Positions 1 through 5,619 of a stretch of DNA of 7,759 nucleotides are shown here, piece after piece. The notes under the pieces were generated by a model, which saw nothing but the letters and a program-made list of their open reading frames with translations, made no database searches and was not told the origin of the DNA. A program made the position numbers and the translations under genes. Source of the stretch: Rhizobiaceae bacterium (lineage in GTDB: Bacteria; Pseudomonadota; Alphaproteobacteria; Rhizobiales; Rhizobiaceae); the NCBI GenBank assembly GCA_014380965.1, contig JACMIV010000188.1:1-7759 (forward strand), given 5' to 3'. Position 1 is the first letter of the stretch, and the number at the start of each line of letters is the position of its first letter.

Positions 1-2406
1 ATCCCCGCCCGCATGCAGCGCAAGGCGGCAGGCGACCTCAGGAAGCTCGTCACCGATGGGCTCGTGGCAGCCGGCCTCACCTACGAGGGCGCCCGCGAAT
101 ATTGGACGCCGCGCCGGTTGACGCTCGACATCCGCGGCCTTGACGCGGCTTCGAAAGACACGGCCGAGGAGCGCAAGGGCCCGCGCACCGACGCGCCGGA
201 AAAGGCGATCGAGGGCTTCCTGAAGGGCGCCGGCCTTGCCTCCGTCGCGGAGGCCGAGGTCCGCACCGACCCGAAGAAGGGCGAGTTCTACGTCGCCATG
301 CTCCGCAAGCCCGGCCGGCCGACGGAGGAGATCGTGGCGGAGCTCATGCCCGGCGTCGTCCGCGAGTTTCCCTGGCCGAAGTCGATGCGCTGGGGGAAGG
401 CCTCGGCCGCGCCGGGCTCCCTGCGGTGGGTGCGCCCGCTCCAGTCGATCCTGTGCACCTTCGGGCCGGAGACCTCAGAGCCGGTCGTTGTCGACTTCGA
501 GGTCGGTGGCATCCGTTCCGGCAACCTCACCTACGGCCACCGCTTCCACGCGCCCGATGCCATCAAGGTCCGCCGCTTCGACGACTACGTCTCGGCGCTG
601 GAGAAGGCCTACGTCGTCCTCGACGCCGAACGCCGCAAGGCGATCGTTCGCACCGACGCGGAAAACCTCGCCTTCGCGCAAGGTCTCGAAGTCGTGCCGG
701 ACGAGGCGTTGCTCGAAGAGGTCTCCGGCCTCGTCGAATGGCCGGTGACGCTGATGGGCGAATTCGACGCGGCCTTCCTCGCGATCCCGCCGGAGATCGT
801 GCGCCTCACCATCAAAACGAACCAGAAATGCTTCGTCACGCGGCGTCCGGGGGAGGAGGGTCTGTCGAACCGGTTCATCCTCGTCTCCAATATCGAGGCG
901 AGCGACGGCGGCAAGGAGATCGCGCGCGGCAACGGCAAGGTGGTCCGGGCCCGTCTTTCGGACGCGCTCTATTTCTGGCAGACCGATCAGGCCGACCTGC
1001 CCGATCTCGCGAGCTTCATGGCCTCCGCAGAAAAACTCGGCCTCGATCTCGGCAAACCCCTCGACCAGCGCATGGCCAAGCTCGACGCGCTAAACGTCAC
1101 CTTCCACGCCAAGCTCGGCACGCAAGGCGAGCGCGTCCAGCGCATCGCGCGCCTCGCCGAGGAGATTGCCCCGATGGTCGGCGCCGATCCGGCCTTGGCG
1201 AAACGCGCCGCGCTCCTCGCCAAGGCCGACCTCACCTCCGAGGCGGTCGGCGAGTTTCCCGAACTCCAGGGCCTGATGGGCCGCCGCTACGCCGCCCTGC
1301 AAGGCGAGCCGGAGGCGGTGCAGATCGCGATCGAGGAGCACTACAAGCCGCAGGGTCCGGGCGACGCGGTGCCGAGCGAGCCGGTCGCGATCGCTGTGGC
1401 CCTGGCGGACAAGCTGGATACGCTGGTCGGGTTCTGGGCGATCGACGAGAAGCCGACGGGGTCGAAGGATCCGTATGCACTGCGGCGGGCGGCGCTGGGG
1501 GTGATCCGGATTGTGCTGGAAAATAGGATATGTTTGCCGTTACAGACAAAAATCTTTGATATTTGGACGCGGCTGTTGTTGCAGCCAAGAGATAAATACA
1601 TTCCGTATATTTTAGAAAATAGAAATCAAGAATACTTTTCCTATGTTTTAGCGCCAAGAAAATTTAATAACTCCGATATTTCCTGTCCATTATTTAGTGA
1701 ACATGAATGCAAAGATAGTTATGTTTTATGGATGGCGAATAAAGATCGACAGATTGGGAGTCCGATTCTTCTAGAAGAAAATCCGTGGCCGGATTTTGGA
1801 GACCGACCCGTAGCTCCGTTGAGTGTAATTTCTCCTACTCTGATTTCCTTTTTCCACGACCGCCTGAAAGTGCAACTCCGCGACCAAGGCGCCCGCCACG
1901 ATCTCGTCGATGCCGTTCTGTCGGAAGGCCGCGAGGGTGACGCGCCGATCTCCCCCTCACGGGGCGAGACCACGCACGTTGCCAACGACGACCTCCTCGA
2001 CATCGCCCGCCGCGTCGAGGCGCTGGGCGCGTTCCTTTCGACCGAGGACGGCAAGAACCTTCTCGCCGGCACCCGCCGCGCCGCGAACATCCTCGCCGCC
2101 GAGGAGAAGAAGGGCACCCGCGTCGCCGCCTCCGTCGATCCGGCGCTCCTCGCCGAGCCGGAGGAGACGGCGCTCGCCGGCGCCATCGAGACGGCGGATG
2201 CCGCGGTCTCGGAGGCCGTCGCCGCCGAGGACTATGCGAGGGCGATGACGGTGCTGGCACTCCTGCGCGTCCCGGTCGACGCCTTCTTCGAGACGGTGCT
2301 GGTCAATGCCGAGGACGAGGCGGTCCGGGCAAATCGTCTGGCGCTCCTCACTCGCATTCGATCGGCGACACGCAAGGTGGCGGACTTTTCGAAGATCGCC
2401 GGCTGA
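1..2406 (+). CDS. glyS: Glycyl-tRNA synthetase beta subunit (5'-truncated by window edge)
   Basis: This is the beta chain of the alpha2beta2 bacterial glycyl-tRNA synthetase. In this family the beta chain contributes tRNA recognition, while the alpha chain (GlyQ, probably just upstream and outside the window) holds the aminoacylation site; it acts in the cytoplasm. The frame is open from base 1 and reads [13 protein letters not shown], matching the family N-terminus (…SEEIPARMQ…). The ATG at 13 is therefore internal and about 12 residues are missing. Numbering from that internal Met, an HD-like region with [12 protein letters not shown] (463-474) and [11 protein letters not shown] (483-493) is followed by an unusual AT-rich segment (about 503-612). 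The anticodon-binding region then starts at [19 protein letters not shown] (613-631) and ends in [11 protein letters not shown]. At 797 residues plus the missing start it is clearly longer than E. coli GlyS (689), mainly because of this insertion and a small one near 1940-1985. The reading frame is intact, so I regard it as functional. Confidence 0.96.
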   Translation: MPARMQRKAAGDLRKLVTDGLVAAGLTYEGAREYWTPRRLTLDIRGLDAASKDTAEERKGPRTDAPEKAIEGFLKGAGLASVAEAEVRTDPKKGEFYVAMLRKPGRPTEEIVAELMPGVVREFPWPKSMRWGKASAAPGSLRWVRPLQSILCTFGPETSEPVVVDFEVGGIRSGNLTYGHRFHAPDAIKVRRFDDYVSALEKAYVVLDAERRKAIVRTDAENLAFAQGLEVVPDEALLEEVSGLVEWPVTLMGEFDAAFLAIPPEIVRLTIKTNQKCFVTRRPGEEGLSNRFILVSNIEASDGGKEIARGNGKVVRARLSDALYFWQTDQADLPDLASFMASAEKLGLDLGKPLDQRMAKLDALNVTFHAKLGTQGERVQRIARLAEEIAPMVGADPALAKRAALLAKADLTSEAVGEFPELQGLMGRRYAALQGEPEAVQIAIEEHYKPQGPGDAVPSEPVAIAVALADKLDTLVGFWAIDEKPTGSKDPYALRRAALGVIRIVLENRICLPLQTKIFDIWTRLLLQPRDKYIPYILENRNQEYFSYVLAPRKFNNSDISCPLFSEHECKDSYVLWMANKDRQIGSPILLEENPWPDFGDRPVAPLSVISPTLISFFHDRLKVQLRDQGARHDLVDAVLSEGREGDAPISPSRGETTHVANDDLLDIARRVEALGAFLSTEDGKNLLAGTRRAANILAAEEKKGTRVAASVDPALLAEPEETALAGAIETADAAVSEAVAAEDYARAMTVLALLRVPVDAFFETVLVNAEDEAVRANRLALLTRIRSATRKVADFSKIAG
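1519..1853 (+). other. AT-rich in-frame insertion within glyS
   Basis: The composition shifts abruptly here. My hand count for 1521-1860 is 127 G+C in 340 bases (about 37%), against 42 in 60 (70%) for 1441-1500. The glyS frame stays open and codon use changes: TTA appears five times, AGA three times, AGG, ATA and CTA once each, and AAA and AAT are frequent. The encoded stretch (about residues 503-612) is rich in Asn, Lys, Ile, Tyr and Phe and has three Cys (507, 558, 566). It matches no domain I recognise. It sits in the linker between the HD-like and anticodon-binding regions, where the family is variable in length. It is too short for an intein and lacks intein splice motifs. Either a recently acquired insertion or a linker held at low G+C could explain it. 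Confidence 0.85.
1949..1969 (+). repeat. Short palindromic-element-like hairpin inside glyS
   Basis: The sequence can fold as TCTC-C-CCC-T / G-GGG-C-GAGA around a CAC loop, with one C·C mismatch and one T·G wobble. It encodes the residues ISPSRGE, in a low-complexity linker between DAVL and [24 protein letters not shown]…GGGGGAGA-type palindromes are common interspersed repeats in Hyphomicrobiales and are sometimes found in frame within genes. Assignment to such a repeat family is an inference from shape alone; a chance GC-rich palindrome is possible. Confidence 0.35.
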
Positions 2407-2607
2407 AACCCTGCACGCCCCATTTCCGCCTCACTCAGCGCAGGCGCGGGCAGCATCCACAGTCCCGAACGTCACCCAGCCTGCTCTCGAATACGCACTG
2501 AACACCAGGGCGGCAGGAAGGACAGCTCCAGGCAAGGCGGCGAGGGGCTAATGATATAAGAGGATTGCCGGGCACAGTGGGCTTGGCGATCACGCAACAT
2601 GTCCGAC

Positions 2608-2623
2608 ATCACATTGTTGTGAT
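2608..2623. promoter_or_regulatory. Inverted repeat ATCACA-N4-TGTGAT, possible operator
   Basis: Perfect 6-base arms (ATCACA 2608-2613, TGTGAT 2618-2623) flank TTGT in an otherwise GC-rich gap, about 120 bases upstream of the muramidase start. The dyad resembles binding sites of dimeric helix-turn-helix regulators such as GntR-type or CRP/FNR-like proteins. No specific regulator can be named, and a 6-base dyad can arise by chance. Confidence 0.3.
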
Positions 2624-2727
2624 CATCTCCGCCCGGAACCCGCCCGATTGACCCGTCAGTCAGGAACCCTCAGCCGCTCTGGGGGGAGGGCCGCGACACC
2701 ATCGCGGAACCGCACGGGGGCGACGAC

Positions 2728-2733
2728 GAGGGG
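2728..2733 (+). promoter_or_regulatory. Shine-Dalgarno site that decides the GH25 start
   Basis: GAGGGG lies nine bases before the ATG at 2743, a good ribosome-binding spacing. The alternative in-frame ATG at 2776 has only GGCGGCAGCC upstream and no comparable site. This favours 2743, although the 2776 start would give a more compact signal peptide. Confidence 0.6.
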
Positions 2734-2742
2734 AATTCGTGA

Positions 2743-4251
2743 ATGCAGACTTTGCGCGTCGCTTTGGCGGCAGCCATGAGGTTCGCCCGCGTGATGGGCG
2801 CCTGCTTCGCAGGTCTCGTCCTCGTGGCGTCGAACTCCGCTTCCGCCGCCTGGGACCAGCCCTGGAAGGGAAGCGACCGCGCGCTCGTCATCGACGCCTA
2901 CGAGTTCAACCCGATCGACTGGCAGGAACTGACCTCCGACAAGCGCATCGTCGGCTTCATCAACAAGGCGTCCGACGGCTTGCCGCCGGAGTGGAACTGC
3001 CGCGGCAAGTCCGGCGAAACCGAGCTGCTCTGCAAGAACCGCTGGTGGAAGTATTCCGTCACCAAGGAACTCTACATGACCCGCCGCGCCATGGCGAAGG
3101 CGCTGGGCCTCAAATGGGGCGCCTACCATCTCGCCCGCCCCGGAAACCCGCGTGCGCAGGCCGACCACTTCATCGATTTCGCCGAGCCCGCGCCGGACGA
3201 TCTCATCGCCATCGATATCGAGGACCGGACGGGCGAGTGGATGTCGCTCGAGGACGCCGCCGTCTTCGCCAACCAGATCTTCATCCGCACAGGCCGCTAT
3301 CCCGTCCTCTATACGAACGGCTCGACAGCGAAATACATCTCGGACCACAAGGCCACGCATTCGCTGCTGTCGCGCCTGCCGCTCTGGTATGCGCGGTACC
3401 GCGAGGACATCACCGGGCTCTTCCCCGAGACGACGTGGCCGTCCTACGCGCTCTGGCAGTTCTCCTCGATGCACAACTGCTCGGATCGGGTCTGCCCCTA
3501 TCGCGTGAAGGGCGCCAAGACGGACATCGACGTGAACGTCTCGCCCCTCGACGTGGCGGGTCTCAAGGCCGCATGGCCCTTCGATGATCTGGTGACACCG
3601 CTGGAGCGCCCGGCGGCGCCGAACCTGATCGCTCGGTTAAAGGAGAAGGCAGGCGAGGCCGTCGCCACTCTCGCTGGCGGCATCGCCTTTCTCGCCGAGA
3701 CGAAGCCGGTCCGCGCGGGCCCACCAACGGCCGCCGAAATTGCGACCGCTGCCAAGAGTACCACCGTCGTCGCTTCCAACTATGCCCCGCATGCCGCGCA
3801 CGGCAACCCCGTTGATCCTCTGCAACTCCTGACTCAAACGGCCTTGGCCGAGCGGCAGACCGTGATGGCGCGCGATGCGGCCGATGCCGGACGTGCGGTC
3901 GCCGCGGATGTCGCGAATGCGAAGACGACGAAGGGTGCCGTTCGCGCCGCCGCGCTTGGCGGCGTCGAGGATCTCGGCGAAGCGATGAAGAGCGTCGCCG
4001 CCATCGTTACGGATCGCGCGACGGCCCCTCCCGTTGAGCCTGCCCGGATGCCATCGACCTTCGGGCCGATGGAGAAGTCGAAGTTCCGGCAGTGGCTGCT
4101 CGATGCGGAGTTCGTGGCCCTCGAGGCAATGGAGGAGGCCTCGTCGCGCGGTCCCCGACCTTCCTCGTCGCCGACCGTCGACATGGCCGGTGCAGAAGGG
4201 TTCGGCGCGATCGGTCGGCGGATCGCATCCGCCTTTCACGCGACCCGCTGA
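2743..4251 (+). CDS. Exported GH25 family muramidase (lysozyme) with Ala-rich C-terminal tail
   Basis: Predicted N-acetylmuramidase of glycoside hydrolase family 25, cutting the MurNAc-GlcNAc beta-1,4 bond of peptidoglycan outside the cytoplasm. Residues 1-36 form a signal peptide: basic/hydrophobic start, GACFAGLVLVA core and a cleavage site near SASA-AWD. The catalytic domain spans about 47-275. It shows VIDAYEFNPIDW (Asp51), the DxE pair in IAIDIED (Asp158, Glu160), YTNGS (190-194), PLWYARY (213-219), YALWQFS (235-241) and TDIDVNV (260-266, Asp263). Together these supply the four acidic residues of the GH25 active site. Cys86/Cys97 and Cys246/Cys251 are spaced as possible disulfides, which suits export. 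Residues about 276-502 are Ala/Pro-rich, with no domain I recognise. The flanking gaps suggest it is transcribed alone. The enzyme family is well supported; whether it serves cell-wall remodelling, flagellar passage or competition cannot be told. Confidence 0.9.
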   Translation: MQTLRVALAAAMRFARVMGACFAGLVLVASNSASAAWDQPWKGSDRALVIDAYEFNPIDWQELTSDKRIVGFINKASDGLPPEWNCRGKSGETELLCKNRWWKYSVTKELYMTRRAMAKALGLKWGAYHLARPGNPRAQADHFIDFAEPAPDDLIAIDIEDRTGEWMSLEDAAVFANQIFIRTGRYPVLYTNGSTAKYISDHKATHSLLSRLPLWYARYREDITGLFPETTWPSYALWQFSSMHNCSDRVCPYRVKGAKTDIDVNVSPLDVAGLKAAWPFDDLVTPLERPAAPNLIARLKEKAGEAVATLAGGIAFLAETKPVRAGPPTAAEIATAAKSTTVVASNYAPHAAHGNPVDPLQLLTQTALAERQTVMARDAADAGRAVAADVANAKTTKGAVRAAALGGVEDLGEAMKSVAAIVTDRATAPPVEPARMPSTFGPMEKSKFRQWLLDAEFVALEAMEEASSRGPRPSSSPTVDMAGAEGFGAIGRRIASAFHATR

Positions 4252-4295
4252 ACGATCCGGCGCTTCCTCGAACGAATGCCCTGGCGCAGGCGCCG

Positions 4296-4324
4296 CTGAT
4301 ATCTCGGCGATCCTTCGATAAAAT
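4296..4324 (+). promoter_or_regulatory. Candidate sigma-70-like promoter
   Basis: CTGATA (4296-4301, 4/6 match to TTGACA) is followed after exactly 17 bases by TAAAAT (4319-4324, 5/6 match to TATAAT). It starts 44 bases after the muramidase stop codon and would start transcription near 4331. Reasonable -10 boxes are rare in sequence this GC-rich, which makes the match more notable. No -10 box fits the nearby TTGACG at 4334-4339 as a competing promoter. Confidence 0.45.
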
Positions 4325-4422
4325 CCTGCAGCATTGACGATTTCTTGAGGAATGTCCGGAACCAACCCCCGCGTGGAACCTTCTTTTCCCGAACGTCCAG
4401 CAATGAAAGCGTTTCTGCCTCA

Positions 4423-4459
4423 TTCGACGAAAGCCTGCCCCCCTCCGGCTTTCGTCGAA
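4423..4459 (+). repeat. Perfect 13-base-pair inverted repeat / hairpin
   Basis: TTCGACGAAAGCC (4423-4435) and GGCTTTCGTCGAA (4447-4459) are exact reverse complements around the 11-base loop TGCCCCCCTCC. No T-run follows, so it is not itself a terminator. A 13-base perfect stem is very unlikely by chance at a given site and implies selection for an RNA structure or a dyad binding site; the long loop favours RNA. Confidence 0.85.
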
Positions 4460-4488
4460 CGCAGAGCGTGCTGGCGTGAAAATGCCCC

Positions 4489-4508
4489 GTCCGGACCCCC
4501 TTCCGGAC
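4489..4508 (+). repeat. Second hairpin, GTCCGG / CCGGAC
   Basis: Six perfect pairs (4489-4494 with 4503-4508) close the loop ACCCCCTT. It stands between the 13-base-pair hairpin and the terminator and repeats the pattern of a C-rich loop. On its own a 6-base stem in GC-rich DNA would not be notable; the position is what gives it weight. Confidence 0.55.
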
Positions 4509-4515
4509 ACCAGAC

Positions 4516-4554
4516 AGAGCAGCGGTCTGCCCCCTCGGGCCGCTGCTCTTTTTT
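4516..4554 (+). terminator. Rho-independent terminator
   Basis: AGAGCAGCGG (4516-4525) pairs perfectly with CCGCTGCTCT (4540-4549) around a 14-base loop, and six T follow at 4549-4554. This is the classic intrinsic terminator for + strand transcription. It could end the muramidase transcript, the candidate small RNA, or both. It lies only 33 bases before the tsaC ATG, so tsaC needs either a promoter within or just after it, or regulated read-through. Confidence 0.9.
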
Positions 4555-4587
4555 GCGTTTTGGCCGCGGCCTTGGCACAAGACCGGA

Positions 4588-5553
4588 ATGGTCCGACTCC
4601 TCCCCTCTTCTTCAGACGATGCCGTCACCGAGGCGCTCCGGCTGTTGTCGAACGGCGGGCTTGTCGCCTTGCCGACCGAGACTGTCTACGGCCTCGGCGC
4701 GGACGCGACGGATGGGGTGGCGGTCGCCCGTATCTTCGAGGCCAAGGGCCGCCCGCGCTTCAACCCGCTGATCTGCCATGTTGGCAACTTGGCCATGGCC
4801 TTGCGCACCGCCTGTTTCGACGGCACGGCGCTGGCGCTCGCAAAAGCGTTCTGGCCGGGTCCGATGACGCTCGTCCTGCCATCGGCCGCGGCGTCGGGCG
4901 TCCACCCGCTCGTCACCGGCGGTCTTTCGACCGTCGCGGTCAGAATGCCTGAAGGCGTCGCGCGGAAGCTCGCTGCAGACCTCGGCCGGCCAATCGCTGC
5001 TCCGAGCGCCAACCGCTCCGGCAAGGTGAGCCCGACGACGGCTGCGCATGTCGCGGCGAGCCTTGGCGCGCGCGTCGATCTCATCCTCGACGGTGGACCC
5101 TCGGCAGTCGGCCTCGAATCCACTATCCTGAAGCCGATGGGCGACCATATCGCGCTCCTGCGCGCCGGCGGGCTATCGGTTGCCGAGGTGGAAGCTGTCT
5201 CGGGACTGCCGGTGCGCCGCGCCGAGCCCGACTCGGGCATTGAGGCGCCGGGTCAACTCGCCTCGCACTACGCTCCGCACGGCTCCGTCCGCCTCGATGC
5301 AAGCGCCGTCGCGCCCGGCGAGTGGCTGATCCGCTTTGGCGCCACGCCGGTCGAGGGGGAGGAGAAGGCCGGCGGCATCATCGAACTTAGCCGCTCCGGC
5401 GACCTTCACGAGGCCGCAAGTCGTCTTTTCGCCGCGCTCGCCGCCTGCGACCGGCCGGAGATCGCGATCATCGCGGTGACGCCTGTTCCGGAAGACGGTC
5501 TCGGCGAGGCGATCAACGACCGGCTTCGCCGCGCCGCAGCGCCAAGGAGCTGA
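4588..5553 (+). CDS. tsaC: L-threonylcarbamoyladenylate synthase, two-domain Sua5 type
   Basis: It makes threonylcarbamoyl-AMP from L-threonine, bicarbonate and ATP. The TsaD/TsaB/TsaE machinery then uses it to form t6A at position 37 of tRNAs that read ANN codons; this occurs in the cytoplasm. The YrdC-like domain covers about residues 1-200, with PTETVYGLGADA (29-40), the KGRPRFNPL nucleotide-binding motif (53-61), PSANRSG (139-145) and ESTI (177-180). A linker with APGQLASHYAPH (220-231), typical of Sua5, leads to the small C-terminal SUA5 domain, ending in AINDRLRRAA. The 321 residues fit the two-domain form rather than the short TsaC of about 190. The ATG at 4588 has only a weak ribosome-binding sequence (ACCGGA), but it is the first ATG in frame and gives a normal N-terminus. 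The following flavoprotein gene is close behind and probably in the same operon. Confidence 0.95.
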   Translation: MVRLLPSSSDDAVTEALRLLSNGGLVALPTETVYGLGADATDGVAVARIFEAKGRPRFNPLICHVGNLAMALRTACFDGTALALAKAFWPGPMTLVLPSAAASGVHPLVTGGLSTVAVRMPEGVARKLAADLGRPIAAPSANRSGKVSPTTAAHVAASLGARVDLILDGGPSAVGLESTILKPMGDHIALLRAGGLSVAEVEAVSGLPVRRAEPDSGIEAPGQLASHYAPHGSVRLDASAVAPGEWLIRFGATPVEGEEKAGGIIELSRSGDLHEAASRLFAALAACDRPEIAIIAVTPVPEDGLGEAINDRLRRAAAPRS

Positions 5554-5619
5554 GAGCGCGACGCTCGGCCCGGCATGCCGCCCTCGACGCCGCTCGCCCC
5601 GAAGCCTAACCTCACGACC

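Larger units (their letters stand above)
2407..2742. other. Non-coding gap between glyS and the GH25 gene
   Basis: These 336 bases hold no convincing gene. I see no T-tailed hairpin that would be an intrinsic terminator for glyS. The gap contains an AT-richer patch with TATAAG at 2555-2560 but no good -35 partner, an inverted repeat at 2608-2623, an isolated TTGACC at 2648-2653 without a matching -10 box, and two GGAACC hexamers (2635-2640, 2663-2668). The muramidase promoter is presumably in the 3' half, but I cannot place it. Confidence 0.6.
4331..4554 (+). ncRNA. Candidate small RNA or tsaC leader RNA
   Basis: The candidate promoter and the intrinsic terminator bracket about 224 bases of non-coding sequence. 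The 3' half folds into three hairpins in a row: 4423-4459, 4489-4508 and the terminator 4516-4549. All three apical loops are C-rich (six, five and five consecutive C), and the first contains CCTCC, the core complement of a Shine-Dalgarno sequence. Several alphaproteobacterial trans-acting small RNAs (the alpha-r14/NfeR1 and CcsR 'cuckoo' types) carry CU-rich, anti-Shine-Dalgarno loops on hairpins, so a similar role is conceivable. Alternatively it may be a cis-acting leader controlling tsaC by premature termination, or simply the muramidase 3' UTR. I cannot match it to a named RNA family. The 5' end is set only by the inferred promoter. Confidence 0.45.
4252..4587. other. Structured non-coding gap before tsaC
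   Basis: No gene with a credible ribosome-binding site is visible in these 336 bases. The ATG at 4352 has GAGG only one base away and the ATG at 4403 has no Shine-Dalgarno site, so I do not call a leader peptide. What the gap does hold is a candidate promoter, three hairpins and an intrinsic terminator, each listed separately. The last 33 bases contain GGCCGCGGCC (4562-4571), a 10-base palindrome, then the weak translation start of tsaC. Confidence 0.65.

Noticed and set aside
426..1526. A 366-codon open frame on the + strand within glyS
   Set aside because: Its Arg/Pro/Gly-rich translation is the out-of-frame shadow of GlyS, whose conserved motifs are in the other frame.
1503..1860. An intein, group II intron or insertion sequence as the source of the glyS island
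   Set aside because: The segment is only about 110 codons, has no terminal inverted repeats, no target-site duplication at both ends, no intein splice-junction residues, and the frame is simply open throughout.
2306..2551. A small gene overlapping the glyS 3' end
   Set aside because: It starts inside glyS in another frame, has no ribosome-binding site, and its sequence is of low-complexity Arg/Ala type.
2791..2811. Lipoprotein signal with Cys21 as the lipidated residue in the GH25 protein
   Set aside because: The residues before it (Met-Gly-Ala) are a poor lipobox, the hydrophobic core follows rather than precedes the Cys, and a good signal peptidase I site (SASA-AWD) lies downstream.
2656..3474. 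A 272-codon open frame on the - strand across the muramidase gene
   Set aside because: It is antisense to a gene with clear GH25 motifs, has Arg/Gly/Val-rich mirror composition typical of antisense frames in GC-rich DNA, and resembles no known protein.
4352..4480. A leader peptide before tsaC (ATG at 4352 or 4403)
   Set aside because: Neither start has a properly spaced Shine-Dalgarno site, the frame runs far into tsaC out of frame, and there is no run of a regulatory amino acid codon.
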